Positions 16,416 through 26,660 of a stretch of 64,000 nucleotides of DNA are shown piece after piece (position 1 is the first letter of the stretch; the number at the start of each line of letters is the position of its first letter). The translations under genes and the position numbers were made by a program. This DNA is from Paenactinomyces guangxiensis (GTDB lineage Bacteria; Bacillota; Bacilli; Thermoactinomycetales; Thermoactinomycetaceae), in NCBI RefSeq assembly GCF_016055185.1, contig NZ_JAECVR010000005.1, positions 124,001 through 188,000 on the forward strand, read 5' to 3'. Under the pieces are notes generated by a model that saw nothing but the letters and a program-made list of their open reading frames with translations, was not told where the DNA came from and ran no database searches.

Positions 16416-17849
16416 ATGAAACCGCTCACAAAAGGATTATTTATAAATGGAGAGTGGATTAAAAAAGAAGCTGTCTATCCTCTGTATTCTCCTTACAGCG
16501 GTGAACTGCTGGCACATATCAGCAGAGCTGATCCGGATGATGCAGAGCAGGCAATTGCCGGAGCAGACCGGGCTTTTGCAAAGATGAAAGCGTTGCCGGC
16601 TTATGAGCGCTCCCGCATCCTGGCCCGGGTTGCCCGAATCATACAAGACAGAAAGGAAGAGCTGGCAAAGGTATTGGCCCGGGAAGCAGGCAAGCCGATT
16701 CGTACAGCGAGAGCAGAACTGGAGCGAACATTGGTTACATACCAATTTTCCGCGGAAGAAGCAAAACGGATTGGCGGGGAAACCATCCCGATGGATGCAG
16801 CACCGGGGGGTGAAGGGCGCCTGGGTATGACCTGGCGGGAGCCTCTGGGAGTGGTCGTGGCAATTACTCCGTTCAATTTTCCATTTAATCTGGTCGCTCA
16901 TAAACTTGGGCCCGCTTTTGCCGCCGGAAATACGGTTGTCCTTAAACCTGCTGAACAAACTCCCTTGAGCGCTTTGCTCATCGCAGAAATTTTCACGGAG
17001 GCCGGTCTTCCCAAGGGCGCACTTCAAGTGGTGACCGGTTATGGAACAGAATTAAGTGATGCTCTGTTAACAGATGTCCGGGTGAAAAAAATCAGTTTTA
17101 CCGGGAGTGTACAGGTAGGCAAGTTAATTAAAGCAAAAGCGGGATTAAAAAAGGTTACGCTTGAACTTGGTTCCAATTCCGGATTAATTGTTGAACCGGA
17201 TGCCCCTGTCGACAAAATCATCCCGAGATGTGTGGAAGGCGCTTTTGCATTTGCGGGGCAAGTTTGTATTTCATTGCAACGAATCTATGTCCATGAATCG
17301 ATTTACCGGGAATTTACCGAACTGTTTATCAGGCAAACGAAAAAATTAAACATCGGTGATCCGTTGGATGAAACCACAGACCTGAGCTCCATGATTCATC
17401 CCGGCGAAACAGACCGGATTGAAGCCTGGGTCAACGAAGCTGTCCAGGCCGGTGCAACCATTGGCTGCGGGGGCAGCCGTAAAGGGAAACTCTATCCGCC
17501 CACGGTATTGTTAAATGTCACCAAAGAGATGAAGGTTTCCTGCCATGAGGTGTTTGCCCCTGTGGTATCCATCGTTTCTTATAAAGAATTGGATGAAGCG
17601 ATTGAGATGATCAATGATTCGGTTTATGGATTAAATGCCGGGATCTACACCTCAAACATCGACAATGCTTTATATGCGGCACGAAACATCCAGGCGGGCG
17701 GTGTCATGATCAATGATATTCCCACCTTCCGCGTAGATCATATGCCTTACGGCGGAGTAAAAGAAAGCGGCTACGGCCGTGAGGGCATCAAATATGCCGT
17801 ACAGGAAATGACGGAACTCAAGCTGATCACCATCAAAAATATGTCTTAG
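16416..17849 (+). CDS. NAD(P)-dependent aldehyde dehydrogenase (succinate-semialdehyde type by context)
   Basis: The 477-residue ALDH-superfamily enzyme has ITPFNFPFNLVAHKLGPA (cofactor site), FTGSVQVGK, the general-base Glu in VTLELGSNSG and the catalytic Cys in FAGQVCISLQR. The frame extends to 16188, but ATG 16416 follows AAAGGAGATG and lies behind the sigma-54 promoter. It is the first gene of an operon with a lactonase and an alcohol dehydrogenase. In Agrobacterium blcABC the matching ALDH oxidises succinate semialdehyde to succinate. Substrate identity is inferred from this context; the fold alone does not fix it. Confidence 0.88.
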   Translation: MKPLTKGLFINGEWIKKEAVYPLYSPYSGELLAHISRADPDDAEQAIAGADRAFAKMKALPAYERSRILARVARIIQDRKEELAKVLAREAGKPIRTARAELERTLVTYQFSAEEAKRIGGETIPMDAAPGGEGRLGMTWREPLGVVVAITPFNFPFNLVAHKLGPAFAAGNTVVLKPAEQTPLSALLIAEIFTEAGLPKGALQVVTGYGTELSDALLTDVRVKKISFTGSVQVGKLIKAKAGLKKVTLELGSNSGLIVEPDAPVDKIIPRCVEGAFAFAGQVCISLQRIYVHESIYREFTELFIRQTKKLNIGDPLDETTDLSSMIHPGETDRIEAWVNEAVQAGATIGCGGSRKGKLYPPTVLLNVTKEMKVSCHEVFAPVVSIVSYKELDEAIEMINDSVYGLNAGIYTSNIDNALYAARNIQAGGVMINDIPTFRVDHMPYGGVKESGYGREGIKYAVQEMTELKLITIKNMS

Positions 17850-17860
17850 GAGGAGTTATC

Positions 17861-18709
17861 ATGGCCAACATCAATAAACCCCACCCCAAGCTTTATGTGA
17901 TGGACAACGGACGGATGAAAATGGATAAAAACTGGATGATCGCGATGCACAGTCCGGCCACCATTCACAATCCAAACAGGCCGGCGGAATTTGTGGAATT
18001 TCCGATTTATACTGTGTTGATTGATCATCCGGAAGGCAAGATTTTGTTTGACACGGCCTGCAATCCGAATTCGATGGGGCCGGAAGGGCGCTGGGCGGAA
18101 AGCACCCAGCAGATGTTCCCATGGACAGCCAGTGAAGAATGCTATCTGCACAACCGGCTTGAACAGTTAAATGTAAGGCCCGAAGATATTAAGTATGTTG
18201 TCGCTTCCCACCTTCATCTCGACCATGCCGGCTGTTTGGAGATGTTCACCAATGCAACGATTATAGTGCATGAAGATGAGTTTAACGGCACGCTCCAGTC
18301 CTATGCCCGAAATCAAAAAGAAGGGGCTTATATTTGGGCCGACATTGATGCCTGGATTAAAAACAATCTGCAATGGCGGACAATCAAGCGGGATGAAGAT
18401 AATCTTGATCTTGCGGAAGGGATCAGAGTACTTAATTTTGGCAGCGGACATGCCTGGGGAATGCTTGGATTATTTGTGCAGCTGCCGGATACCGGAAATA
18501 TTATCCTGGCTTCAGATGCGATTTATACAGCGGAAAGTTACGGACCTCCGATTAAACCACCGGGAATTATTTATGATTCTTTGGGTTATGCTGCAACCGT
18601 TGAAAAAATCCGCTGCCTTGCCAAAGAGACAAACGCACAGGTCTGGTTTGGGCATGACGCGGCACAATTTAAGAAATTCCGCAAATCCACCGAAGGCTAT
18701 TACGAATAA
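17861..18709 (+). CDS. Metallo-beta-lactamase-fold lactonase (AttM/BlcC, N-acyl homoserine lactonase family)
   Basis: The 282-residue protein carries the dinuclear zinc motif HLHLDH (about residues 117-122), a further His in FGSGHAWG, Asp in LASDAIYTA and the C-terminal His in WFGHDAAQFK. The N-terminal half fits the family of quorum-quenching and gamma-butyrolactone lactonases (YTVLIDHPEGKILFDTACNP). It starts 11 bases after ald with GGAGG before ATG. Between an ALDH and an iron ADH, the most economical role is opening gamma-butyrolactone to 4-hydroxybutyrate. Cleavage of acyl-homoserine lactones remains possible. Confidence 0.87.
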   Translation: MANINKPHPKLYVMDNGRMKMDKNWMIAMHSPATIHNPNRPAEFVEFPIYTVLIDHPEGKILFDTACNPNSMGPEGRWAESTQQMFPWTASEECYLHNRLEQLNVRPEDIKYVVASHLHLDHAGCLEMFTNATIIVHEDEFNGTLQSYARNQKEGAYIWADIDAWIKNNLQWRTIKRDEDNLDLAEGIRVLNFGSGHAWGMLGLFVQLPDTGNIILASDAIYTAESYGPPIKPPGIIYDSLGYAATVEKIRCLAKETNAQVWFGHDAAQFKKFRKSTEGYYE

Positions 18710-18730
18710 AGAAAAGGGGAGAGGGGAGAA

Positions 18731-19912
18731 ATGAGTGTTTCAAAATTGGTTTTTACACCCTTAAACTATACTGGCTGGGGGTCATTGAAGCAATTATTGC
18801 CGGAGGTAAGGAAATATAACCCCAGGCATATTCTGATCGTAACAGATCCGACTCTGGAGAAGATCGGCTTGGTTGAGAGGGTTTCTGTTCCTCTTCACAA
18901 AGAGGGATATCAGGTTTCAGTTTACTCGGAGATCCTGCCCGAGCCCCCGTTGGAAACAGGGGAAAAGCTGGTTGATTATACGAGAGAAAATCAGTTTGAT
19001 CTGGTAATCGGACTCGGCGGCGGAAGTGCTTTGGATATGGCAAAACTGGCCGCTGTTTTATCGGCCCACGAGGGCCCGGTCGCCGATTATTTAAATTTAA
19101 GCGGATCAAGAAATATCGAAAAGAAGGGATTACCAAAGATCCTGATTCCCACCACTTCGGGAACAGGCTCTGAAGTAACCAACATCTCTGTCCTCTCACT
19201 GGAAAGCACCAAAGATGTTGTGACCCATGATTATCTGTTGGCAGATGCTGCGATTGTTGATCCGGAGCTTACGGTATCAGTACCTGCCAAGGTGACGGCA
19301 GCTACGGGAATTGATGCACTTACACATGCGGTAGAAGCATATGTTTCTGTCAATGCCAGCCCCGCTTCAGATGGTTTGGCTTTACAGGCGATTCGCCTGA
19401 TTGCCCGCTCCATCCAAACAGCTGTGAATAACGGACAGGACCAACAGGCCCGTACCGATATGAGCCACGGTAGTTTTATTGCAGGATTAGCTTTTTTTAA
19501 TGCAGGTGTAGCGGGTGTACATGCCCTCGCTTATCCGCTTGGAGGCCAATTTCATCTTCCGCACGGTGAATCAAACGCTGTGTTGCTCCCTTACGTGATG
19601 GGATATATCCGTCAAAGTTGTACCAAGCGGATGGCAGATATTTTAAATGCCCTTGGCGGCAACTCCGCTTTCCTGTCAGAGGAAGAAGCCTCTCGCCAAT
19701 GTGTCAAAGCACTTGAAAAACTTGTAAAAGATGTGGGTATTCCTACAACCCTGAGGGAATTTAATATACCTGAAGAAGCCTTAGACTGCCTCACAGAGGA
19801 TGGCCTCAAACAAAAACGGCTGCTGGCGCGCAGCCCTTTGCCGTTAAAGAAGGAAGATATTCATAAAATATATAAATCTGCGTTTGAGGGAGTGATCACA
19901 GAACCTTCATAA
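18731..19912 (+). CDS. Iron-containing alcohol dehydrogenase (4-hydroxybutyrate type by context)
   Basis: The 393-residue group III dehydrogenase has the NAD site GLGGGSALDMAK, the segment IPTTSGTGSEVTNISV and metal ligands in GIDALTHAVEAYVS, HALAYPLGGQF and LPHGESNAVLL. It is the last gene of the sigma-54 operon, starts after AGGGGAGAGGGGAGAA and ends before a strong terminator. The BlcB enzyme of Agrobacterium, of the same family, oxidises 4-hydroxybutyrate to succinate semialdehyde, which fits between the lactonase and the aldehyde dehydrogenase. Other diols or alcohols cannot be excluded. Confidence 0.88.
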   Translation: MSVSKLVFTPLNYTGWGSLKQLLPEVRKYNPRHILIVTDPTLEKIGLVERVSVPLHKEGYQVSVYSEILPEPPLETGEKLVDYTRENQFDLVIGLGGGSALDMAKLAAVLSAHEGPVADYLNLSGSRNIEKKGLPKILIPTTSGTGSEVTNISVLSLESTKDVVTHDYLLADAAIVDPELTVSVPAKVTAATGIDALTHAVEAYVSVNASPASDGLALQAIRLIARSIQTAVNNGQDQQARTDMSHGSFIAGLAFFNAGVAGVHALAYPLGGQFHLPHGESNAVLLPYVMGYIRQSCTKRMADILNALGGNSAFLSEEEASRQCVKALEKLVKDVGIPTTLREFNIPEEALDCLTEDGLKQKRLLARSPLPLKKEDIHKIYKSAFEGVITEPS

Positions 19913-19949
19913 TGATGATCCTTCTTGTCACCGCCACATACCCGGCAAC

Positions 19950-19988
19950 AACAGGACAGGTCCGGTTTCCGCTGTCCTGTTCTTTTTT
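19950..19988 (+). terminator. Intrinsic terminator of the lactone operon
   Basis: AACAGGACAG pairs with CTGTCCTGTT around a 12-base loop, followed by CTTTTTT. Confidence 0.87.
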
Positions 19989-20186
19989 GCCTGTAAATAT
20001 CTTTAGAGGCCCGCCTGCTTTTCGATTCGCTTTTTGCTCCCGGCCTTTCAAATTTAGGTAGCATACAGAAAATTATACCAAAGGTGAATAAAACATTATT
20101 GTTTCAACAAATAAATTCGATCAACTATTGTTAATAGATGCTTAATCAGTTACTCTAAAAATGAAGGCGTTTTCATTGGCAGGTAA

Positions 20187-20204
20187 ATCGAACGAACGCT
20201 CGAT
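20187..20204. promoter_or_regulatory. Palindromic operator candidate before the thiolase gene
   Basis: ATCGAACGAACGCTCGAT is an 8-2-8 palindrome with one mismatch, 30 bases before the thiolase start. Its form suits a TetR-family dimer, and the TetR gene at 25998 in the same gene string is the obvious candidate. It differs from the AT-rich FadR-type site at 6040. Confidence 0.5.
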
Positions 20205-20233
20205 AGAGCGAAGTATTGCGGAGGTGGATTGCA

Positions 20234-21412
20234 ATGGCAGAGACGGTGGTATTAGGAGGAGCACGGACTCCTTTTGGTAAGCTGGGCGGAGCATTAAAAG
20301 ATGTATCCGCAGTGGAATTGGGCGGAACAGCCATTCGCGCTGCGCTGGACCGGTCCGGAGTGCCGGATGAAGCGGTGGATGAAGTGATTATGGGGATGGT
20401 TTTGCAAGGGGGAGCCGGGCAGATTCCCTCCCGTCAGGCGGCCCGGCATGCAGGGTTGGATTGGGAGGTACAGACAGAAACGATCAATAAAGTGTGTGCC
20501 TCCGGATTGCGCAGTGCCACCCTGGCTGACCAGATCATCCGGGCCGGTGATGCCGGGGTGATTGTTGCAGGCGGAATGGAAAGCATGAGCAACGCCCCGT
20601 ATATGTTACCGTCAGCCCGCTTTGGACAGCGCATGGGTGACGGAAAAATGGTTGATTTGATGATTCATGACGGATTGTGGTGCGCCTTTCATGATGTGCA
20701 TATGATTGTGCACGGCAGCAATACCGCTGCTAAGTACAGTATAAGCCGTGAGGAGCAGGACAAATGGGCACTTGGCAGCCACCAGCGCGCACTGGCTGCA
20801 ATACAAGCCGGGCGGCTGGCCGAGGAGATCGTTCCGGTCCGTGTCAAAAACAAGAAACAGGAGATCACTGTTGACCGGGATGAATCTGTTCGCGCAGATA
20901 CGGATATAGAAAAATTGGCCTCACTAAAGCCTGCTTTTCTCCGGGATGGCACCATCACCGCCGGAAATTCGCCGGGGGTAAATGACGGAGCCGCTGCACT
21001 GGTGCTTGCCTCCCAGGAAAAAGCCGGACAGCTGGGAATCAAGCCGATGGCCCGCATCCTCGGGCACGCAGCCGTAGCAATGGAGGCACAAGACTTCCCT
21101 GTCACTCCCGCGTTTGCTATTCAAAAACTGTTGCAAAAACAGGGGCTGGAAGTAAAGGATATTGACTTATTTGAAATTAATGAGGCATTTGCGGCTGTGG
21201 CTCTGGCCAATAGCAAAATTCTCGGTTTGGATCCCGGGAAGCTGAATGTGAACGGGGGAGCGGTTGCGCTGGGACATCCGATCGGGGCAAGCGGGTCACG
21301 GATTCTCCTGACCCTGATCATGGAATTGAAACGGCGCGGCGGCGGTTTGGGAGTAGCCGCGATTTGCAGCGGGGCCGCTCAAGGAGATGCCGTTCTTGTC
21401 CGGGTTGATTGA
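20234..21412 (+). CDS. Acetyl-CoA C-acetyltransferase (thiolase)
   Basis: The 392-residue biosynthetic-type thiolase interconverts two acetyl-CoA with acetoacetyl-CoA. The nucleophile is in [11 protein letters not shown] (about residue 88), with [17 protein letters not shown] and the second cysteine in [13 protein letters not shown]. An upstream TTG at 20216 is in frame, but ATG 20234 lies 10 bases after GGAGGTG and gives the family N-terminus ([15 protein letters not shown]). It is followed by hbd and two acyl-CoA dehydrogenases, forming a butyrate-type or beta-oxidation set. It would also process the acetoacetyl-CoA produced by the lysine route. Confidence 0.92.
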   Translation: MAETVVLGGARTPFGKLGGALKDVSAVELGGTAIRAALDRSGVPDEAVDEVIMGMVLQGGAGQIPSRQAARHAGLDWEVQTETINKVCASGLRSATLADQIIRAGDAGVIVAGGMESMSNAPYMLPSARFGQRMGDGKMVDLMIHDGLWCAFHDVHMIVHGSNTAAKYSISREEQDKWALGSHQRALAAIQAGRLAEEIVPVRVKNKKQEITVDRDESVRADTDIEKLASLKPAFLRDGTITAGNSPGVNDGAAALVLASQEKAGQLGIKPMARILGHAAVAMEAQDFPVTPAFAIQKLLQKQGLEVKDIDLFEINEAFAAVALANSKILGLDPGKLNVNGGAVALGHPIGASGSRILLTLIMELKRRGGGLGVAAICSGAAQGDAVLVRVD

Positions 21413-21445
21413 TTTGCCTGATCAGTAAATTCCATGGCCAACCGG

Positions 21446-21488
21446 AGCCATTTTCCCCCGGCTCACTGCCTGTTGGCGGAAAATGGCT
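21446..21488 (+). terminator. Intercistronic hairpin between thiolase and hbd
   Basis: AGCCATTTTCC pairs with GGAAAATGGCT across a 21-base loop. The sequence after it (TCATCTTC) is only weakly U-rich, so partial termination or mRNA processing is as likely as full termination. Confidence 0.4.
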
Positions 21489-21521
21489 TCATCTTCAGAT
21501 TATCTGTAAAGGTGGGGAGTT

Positions 21522-22379
21522 TTGGTGGATATCAAACGAGTGAGCGTGCTCGGAGCCGGACAGATGGGAAGCGGGATTGCCCAGGTGGCTGCTCAGGCCG
21601 GCTATCAGGTGTCAATGTTGGACACCAAAGAAGAGTTTTTGCAGAGAGGAATCAACCGGATTGGCAAAAATCTGGAGCGGAGTGTTGCCAAAGAGAGGAT
21701 CACAGAGGATGAGAAAAACGAAATTCTGAACCGGATCCATACCACCACCGGGATACAGGAAGCGGCCGGTGACGCGGATATTGTCATCGAAGCTGTGGTT
21801 GAAAATATGGAAGTAAAAGCGGATGTATTCCGCAAACTTGATAAGATTTGTCCCGGGCATACCATTTTGGCGAGCAATACCTCTTCATTGCCAATCACCG
21901 AGATTGCGGCAGTGACCAAACGGCCGGAGCAAGTGATCGGTATGCACTTTATGAACCCTGTCCCGGTGATGAAACTGGTGGAAGTGATTCGCGGCCTGGC
22001 TACTTCCGATGAAGTGTTTGCCACTGTGGAGCAATTATCCAGGGACATGGGGAAAAATCCGGTGGAAGTGAATGATTTTCCAGGCTTTGTCTCCAACCGG
22101 GTACTGATGCCGATGATCAACGAAGCAATCTACGCCGTTTATGAAGGGGTGGCGACCCCGGAGGCGATTGACGATGTAATGAAAATGGGCATGAACCATC
22201 CGATGGGCCCTCTCACATTAGCTGACTTTATCGGGCTGGACACCTGCTTATATATTATGGAAACCCTGTATGAGGGTTTTGGAGACAGCAAATACCGGCC
22301 CTGCCCCTTGCTGAGAAAATATGTGAAAGCGGGCTGGCTGGGCAAAAAGAGTGGCCGGGGCTTTTACACCTACGAGTAA
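21522..22379 (+). CDS. hbd: 3-hydroxybutyryl-CoA dehydrogenase
   Basis: The 285-residue enzyme has the NAD-binding [15 protein letters not shown], the catalytic His in [15 protein letters not shown] and the substrate segment [16 protein letters not shown]. It interconverts acetoacetyl-CoA and 3-hydroxybutyryl-CoA. The start is TTG 21522 or GTG 21525 after GGTGGGGAG; both are plausible and differ by one residue. It stands between thiolase and acyl-CoA dehydrogenase on the same strand. No crotonase is in the string, so that step must be encoded elsewhere. Confidence 0.92.
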   Translation: MVDIKRVSVLGAGQMGSGIAQVAAQAGYQVSMLDTKEEFLQRGINRIGKNLERSVAKERITEDEKNEILNRIHTTTGIQEAAGDADIVIEAVVENMEVKADVFRKLDKICPGHTILASNTSSLPITEIAAVTKRPEQVIGMHFMNPVPVMKLVEVIRGLATSDEVFATVEQLSRDMGKNPVEVNDFPGFVSNRVLMPMINEAIYAVYEGVATPEAIDDVMKMGMNHPMGPLTLADFIGLDTCLYIMETLYEGFGDSKYRPCPLLRKYVKAGWLGKKSGRGFYTYE

Positions 22380-22401
22380 CAGGCACCAGGAGTGGATGTA
22401 G

Positions 22402-23544
22402 ATGAACTTTACATTTACAGAAGAACAACAAATGATGAGGAAGATGGTACGCGATTTTGCACGGAGCGAAATTGAACCGTTTACAGCGTTGATGGATGAA
22501 GAGGACCGTTTCCCCCGTGAAGTGGTAAACAAGATGGGGGAATTGGGCCTGATGGGGATTCCCATCCCGGAAAAATGGGGTGGGACCGGAGCCGATTTTA
22601 TTTCTTATATTCTTGCACTGGAGGAAATTTCCCGCGTCAGTGCCACGGTTGGAGTTATTTTGGCAGTTCATACTTCGGTCTGTACCATCCCGATTTTGAA
22701 ATGCGGGACCGAGAAGCAGAAGAAAAAGTTTATTCCTCCCCTGGCACAGGGTACATCCCTCGGCGCTTTTGCTTTGACAGAGCCGCATGCCGGCTCCGAT
22801 GCCTCCCGCATTCGCACCCATGCCCACCGGGTGGGAGACAAATACATTTTAAATGGGAGCAAAGTGTTTATCACCAATGCCGGGGAAGCAGATATCTACG
22901 TTACATTTGCTGTAACTGATCCTGATCTGGGAGCCAGAGGGATCACTGCTTTTATTTTAGAAAAAGATACCCCTGGCTTTAAGGTGGGCAAGAAAGAGAA
23001 GAAGATGGGCCTGAACGGTTCCAATACCTGTGAGTTAATCTTTGAAGAGGCGGAGATCCCTGTCGAAAACCGTTTAGGAGAGGAAGGGCAAGGATATGAG
23101 GTGGCCCTTTCCAACCTGGCGGGAGGGCGGATCGGCATTGGTGCACAGGCACTGGGGATCGCTGTCGCCGCCTTTGAGCATGCTCTGGCTTATGCCAAAG
23201 AACGGAAGCAATTTGGCAAGCCGATCGCCAGGCAACAGGCAATCCAATTTAAGCTCGCCGACATGGCTACTCAGATCGAAGCAGCCAGACTCTTGATTTA
23301 CCGGGCGGCAGAAGTGAGACAAAACGGCGGGCCCTGTAAAATGGAAGCCGCAATGGCCAAAATGTTTGCCTCTGATGTGGCGATGAAGGCGGCCACAGAA
23401 GCTGTCCAGATTTTTGGCGGATATGGATATACTCGTGAGTATCCCGTAGAAAGGCTGTTCCGGGATGCCAAGATCACACAGATCTACGAAGGGACCAATG
23501 AAATCCAGCGCATTGTCATTGGGAAAGAACTGTTATCGGACTAA
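22402..23544 (+). CDS. Acyl-CoA dehydrogenase, short-chain type
   Basis: The 380-residue FAD enzyme has the FAD-contacting [46 protein letters not shown] and the catalytic glutamate in [13 protein letters not shown]. It starts 22 bases after hbd. The glutamate placed in the C-terminal EGTNE motif suggests a butyryl- or isobutyryl-type substrate rather than isovaleryl-CoA. Its reducing equivalents would pass via ETF (not in the window) to FadF. A repeat element separates it from its paralogue at 23872. Confidence 0.9.
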   Translation: MNFTFTEEQQMMRKMVRDFARSEIEPFTALMDEEDRFPREVVNKMGELGLMGIPIPEKWGGTGADFISYILALEEISRVSATVGVILAVHTSVCTIPILKCGTEKQKKKFIPPLAQGTSLGAFALTEPHAGSDASRIRTHAHRVGDKYILNGSKVFITNAGEADIYVTFAVTDPDLGARGITAFILEKDTPGFKVGKKEKKMGLNGSNTCELIFEEAEIPVENRLGEEGQGYEVALSNLAGGRIGIGAQALGIAVAAFEHALAYAKERKQFGKPIARQQAIQFKLADMATQIEAARLLIYRAAEVRQNGGPCKMEAAMAKMFASDVAMKAATEAVQIFGGYGYTREYPVERLFRDAKITQIYEGTNEIQRIVIGKELLSD

Positions 23545-23589
23545 TTTATAAACTAAAACGATTGTGGGCTGCTTGGTTACAACCTTGGG

Positions 23590-23830
23590 ATGAAAGTTTT
23601 AATTATGTTGGGGAGGCAGGTTTTCTGGGGAGCGATTTTTGGCGACCCACCGGGCGGAAAAAACGGAACAAGGGAAAAAGCGAGGCAATTCTGCATTGAA
23701 TTTGCTTCCCTGCCCATTTGCCGAGCCCCTTGTGCAGTTTTTGGAGCGGCCATTTCTGCTTCCTCGCAGGGCGCCAATCTGAAGCGAGACAGAAATCCTG
23801 CCCTCCCCCCTGTGAGACACACACTTTCAC
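23590..23830. repeat. Dispersed inverted-repeat element, copy 2
   Basis: It matches copy 1 over the left end (TGAAAGTTTTAATTATGTTG, then GGGAGGCAGGTTTTCTGGG) and over the right end (CGCCAATCTGAAGCGAGACA, then GAAATCCTG). Terminal inverted repeats of about 40 bp can be aligned (TGAAAGT ... GGGGAGG.CAGG.TTTCTG). The internal stem is kept by different bases: AACAAGGG pairs with CCCCTTGT, where copy 1 uses other sequence. The element lies between two co-directional acyl-CoA dehydrogenase genes. Confidence 0.82.
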
Positions 23831-23871
23831 AGTAAAAAGATTTCCACACCGCAGCAAAGGGGAGAATCGCG

Positions 23872-25014
23872 ATGCAATTCCGTTTGAGTGAAGAGCACGA
23901 AATGATGCGCAAAATGGTGAGAGAATTTGCGCTTAATGAAGTAGCTCCAACCGCAGCAGAGCGGGACGAAAAAGAAATATTTGACCGTACCATCTTTGAC
24001 AAGATGGGGGAACTTGGCCTTGCCGGAATCCCCTGGGATGAAGAGGTCGGGGGAGGCGGAGCTGATTACTTGAGCTATGTGATTGCAGTGGAAGAGCTGT
24101 CCCGTGTTTGTGCCTCTACCGGAGTTACTTTATCGGCACATATCTCCTTGGCCGGCTGGCCCCTTTATAAATTTGGCTCACCAGAGCAAAAGCAGCGTTT
24201 TCTGCGTCCGATGGCCGAAGGGAAAAAGCTGGGCGCCTATGGTTTGACAGAGCCCGGCTCCGGTTCGGACGCTGCCGGGATGAAAACAACAGCCGTCCGG
24301 GACGGGGACGACTATATCTTAAACGGCAGCAAAATATTTATCACCAATGGCGGGGATGCGGAGATCTATGTGGTTTTTGCTGTGACAGATCCGGCGTTAA
24401 AGCATAAAGGCATTACCGCGTTTATCGTGGAAAAGGGTACACCCGGCTTCTCCTTTGGCAAAAAAGAGAAAAAATTAGGGATTCGTTCTTCCCCGACACT
24501 GGAAATTATTTTTGACAATTGCCGGATTCCGGCGAGCCAACGTTTGGGCGAAGAAGGGCAAGGGTTTAAAATCGCGATGATGACTCTGGATGGCGGACGT
24601 AACGGAATTGCCGCTCAGGCAGTTGGAATTGCCCAGGGGGCGCTGGATGCCGCACTCGCCTATGCCAAAGAGAGAAAGCAGTTTGGCAAGCCGCTCAGCC
24701 AGTTGCAAGCGATCCAGTTTAAATTGGCCGATATGGCGACACAGGTAGAAGCAGCCCGTCTGTTGACATATCAAGCCGCCTGGTTGGAAAGCAACGGGCT
24801 TCCATACGGTAAAGCGTCTGCGATGGCGAAGCTGTTTGCCGGTGATATCGCGATGCAGGTCACAACCGAAGCGGTCCAGATTTTCGGCGGATACGGATAC
24901 ACCCGGGAATATCCGGTGGAACGGATGATGCGCGATGCCAAGATCACGCAAATTTACGAAGGGACCAATGAAATCCAACGGGTCGTTATTTCAAACTACC
25001 TGTTGAAAGAGTAA
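23872..25014 (+). CDS. Acyl-CoA dehydrogenase, second paralogue
   Basis: This 380-residue paralogue is collinear with the enzyme at 22402: [49 protein letters not shown] and the catalytic Glu in [13 protein letters not shown]. The two differ most in the substrate-binding stretch near residues 80-100 ([12 protein letters not shown] here, [12 protein letters not shown] in the first), suggesting different acyl chains. It begins after AAAGGGGAGAATCGCG and continues directly into meaB, so isobutyryl-CoA or butyryl-CoA is a sensible guess. Confidence 0.9.
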   Translation: MQFRLSEEHEMMRKMVREFALNEVAPTAAERDEKEIFDRTIFDKMGELGLAGIPWDEEVGGGGADYLSYVIAVEELSRVCASTGVTLSAHISLAGWPLYKFGSPEQKQRFLRPMAEGKKLGAYGLTEPGSGSDAAGMKTTAVRDGDDYILNGSKIFITNGGDAEIYVVFAVTDPALKHKGITAFIVEKGTPGFSFGKKEKKLGIRSSPTLEIIFDNCRIPASQRLGEEGQGFKIAMMTLDGGRNGIAAQAVGIAQGALDAALAYAKERKQFGKPLSQLQAIQFKLADMATQVEAARLLTYQAAWLESNGLPYGKASAMAKLFAGDIAMQVTTEAVQIFGGYGYTREYPVERMMRDAKITQIYEGTNEIQRVVISNYLLKE

Positions 25015-25040
25015 TTTGAATCACCAGGGGGAACGAGAGG

Positions 25041-25997
25041 ATGGATGATTGGCTTCGGCTGATCCGCAACAAAGAGAAACGGCACATCGCCCGTCTGATC
25101 AGCCGAATCGAGAATGGCGATCCGCAGAAAACAAAGATTTTGGAGCAACTGTACCCTTTCACTGGAAACGCCTGGCTCATCGGAATTACCGGGCCACCCG
25201 GAGCGGGGAAAAGTTCCCTGCTAGACGGGTTGATTCACCATCTGCGCGGGCAAAAAAAGACAGTTGGAGTGATTGCCGTCGATCCGACCAGTCCCTTTAC
25301 GGGCGGTGCGATTCTCGGTGACCGGGTGCGGATGACCAGACACGCGCTGGATAAGGATGTTTTTATCCGCAGCATGGGGAGCCGCGGAAGTCTGGGAGGA
25401 TTGTCGAGAGCCGCCAAGGAAGCTGCCCGGGTTTTGGACGCGGCCGGATATGATGTGGTTCTGATTGAAACGGTTGGCGTCGGACAAGCGGAATTGGACA
25501 TCATGAACATCGCCGATACCGTAGCTCTGGTATTGAACCCCGGAGCCGGGGATGTGGTCCAGGTGTTTAAAGCGGGGATTATGGAGGCAGCCGATCTGTT
25601 TATTATCAACAAGGCTGATCTACCGGGAGCCGCTCGTTTGCAGGCAGAGATTGAAGAACTGTTGGATCTGGTGAAACAGAGCCATTCCTGGCGACCTCCC
25701 ATCGTACAAACAGTCAGCACAAAAAATGAAGGCATTGAAAACCTCTGGGCGCAGATGAACAAACACCGCCGCTATTTGGAAGAGCGGGGGGAATGGTCAG
25801 GGCGCAGGAAACGCCACCTGAAGGAAGAAGTACAGGAAGTGATTGAAGACATGCTTCGCCGCCGGCTGGAACTGGAATTAAGCAAACCGGAATTCCAAAT
25901 GGAACTGCAACAAGTTGCCGAGAGAAAAAAAGTTCCCCAGCAAGTGGCGCGCGAGTGGCTGGAACGAGTGCTGGGCAAAACTGGGGGTGAAATATAA
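25041..25997 (+). CDS. meaB: MeaB/ArgK-type G3E GTPase chaperone of acyl-CoA mutase
   Basis: The 318-residue P-loop GTPase has GITGPPGAGKSSLLDGL, the switch segment AVDPTSPFTGGAILGDR, IETVGVGQAE and the guanine motif NKAD. The family loads and protects adenosylcobalamin in methylmalonyl-CoA-type mutases. Here the partner should be IcmF two genes downstream, although IcmF already carries its own G-domain, so a separate mutase elsewhere could be served. The TetR gene begins on the base after its stop codon, so the two are tightly coupled. Confidence 0.9.
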   Translation: MDDWLRLIRNKEKRHIARLISRIENGDPQKTKILEQLYPFTGNAWLIGITGPPGAGKSSLLDGLIHHLRGQKKTVGVIAVDPTSPFTGGAILGDRVRMTRHALDKDVFIRSMGSRGSLGGLSRAAKEAARVLDAAGYDVVLIETVGVGQAELDIMNIADTVALVLNPGAGDVVQVFKAGIMEAADLFIINKADLPGAARLQAEIEELLDLVKQSHSWRPPIVQTVSTKNEGIENLWAQMNKHRRYLEERGEWSGRRKRHLKEEVQEVIEDMLRRRLELELSKPEFQMELQQVAERKKVPQQVAREWLERVLGKTGGEI

Positions 25998-26660
25998 GTG
26001 AAAAAGCACTCCAAACTAATCCCCTCGATGATTAAAGATCAGCGCTTGATTGAACAGCGCAGACAGCAAATTATTGACGGAGCCGTTCGGTTATTTGTCA
26101 AAAAAGGCTTCCACAAGACAACAACCCGTGAGATCGCCAGAGAGTGCGGGCTGTCTATAGGAACGATGTATGAGTATATCCAGAGCAAAGAAGATGTTCT
26201 TTACCTTGTTTGCGACTATATTCATTCAGAATTGGAGCACAGGCTGCAAGAATCGGTGTCGGAAGAAGATTCGGGAATTGATTCTCTGCGCAAAGGATTA
26301 AAGCAGTTATTTAAAGTGATGGGCGAGATGCGGACATCTGTCTTGCTGATTTATCAGGAAACAAAATCTCTGCCCAAAGACAAAATGAGCTATGTCCTGA
26401 AAAAAGAAGAAGAGATTACCGCCATCTTTGAACGGATCCTGGAAAAAGGAATGAAAGACGGAACACTGAATATGAACCCGTCTTCGGTGAAATTAATGGC
26501 TCACAATATTATGGTGATCGGACAGATGTGGACCTTTCGCCACTGGGCATTAGGCCGGTATTACGATTTAGAGGAGTATACAGAGAGACAAATGGCTCTC
26601 TTGTTAGGTGAGTTTACGTCTGGAGGGAATCGGGATGGAAACGGAAATCTATCGTCCTAA
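25998..26660 (+). CDS. TetR-family transcriptional regulator of the acyl-CoA locus
   Basis: The 220-residue protein has a TetR N-terminal helix-turn-helix ([20 protein letters not shown], about residues 36-55) and an all-helical ligand domain with a Trp-rich C-terminal part ([11 protein letters not shown]). It starts at a GTG adjoining the meaB stop, with GGGGGTG upstream, and overlaps icmF by 26 bases. The location, the palindrome at 20187 and the FadR-type site at 6040 make it a candidate acyl-CoA-responsive repressor of this locus, fadF, or both. Which site it binds cannot be told from sequence alone. Confidence 0.88.
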   Translation: MKKHSKLIPSMIKDQRLIEQRRQQIIDGAVRLFVKKGFHKTTTREIARECGLSIGTMYEYIQSKEDVLYLVCDYIHSELEHRLQESVSEEDSGIDSLRKGLKQLFKVMGEMRTSVLLIYQETKSLPKDKMSYVLKKEEEITAIFERILEKGMKDGTLNMNPSSVKLMAHNIMVIGQMWTFRHWALGRYYDLEEYTERQMALLLGEFTSGGNRDGNGNLSS

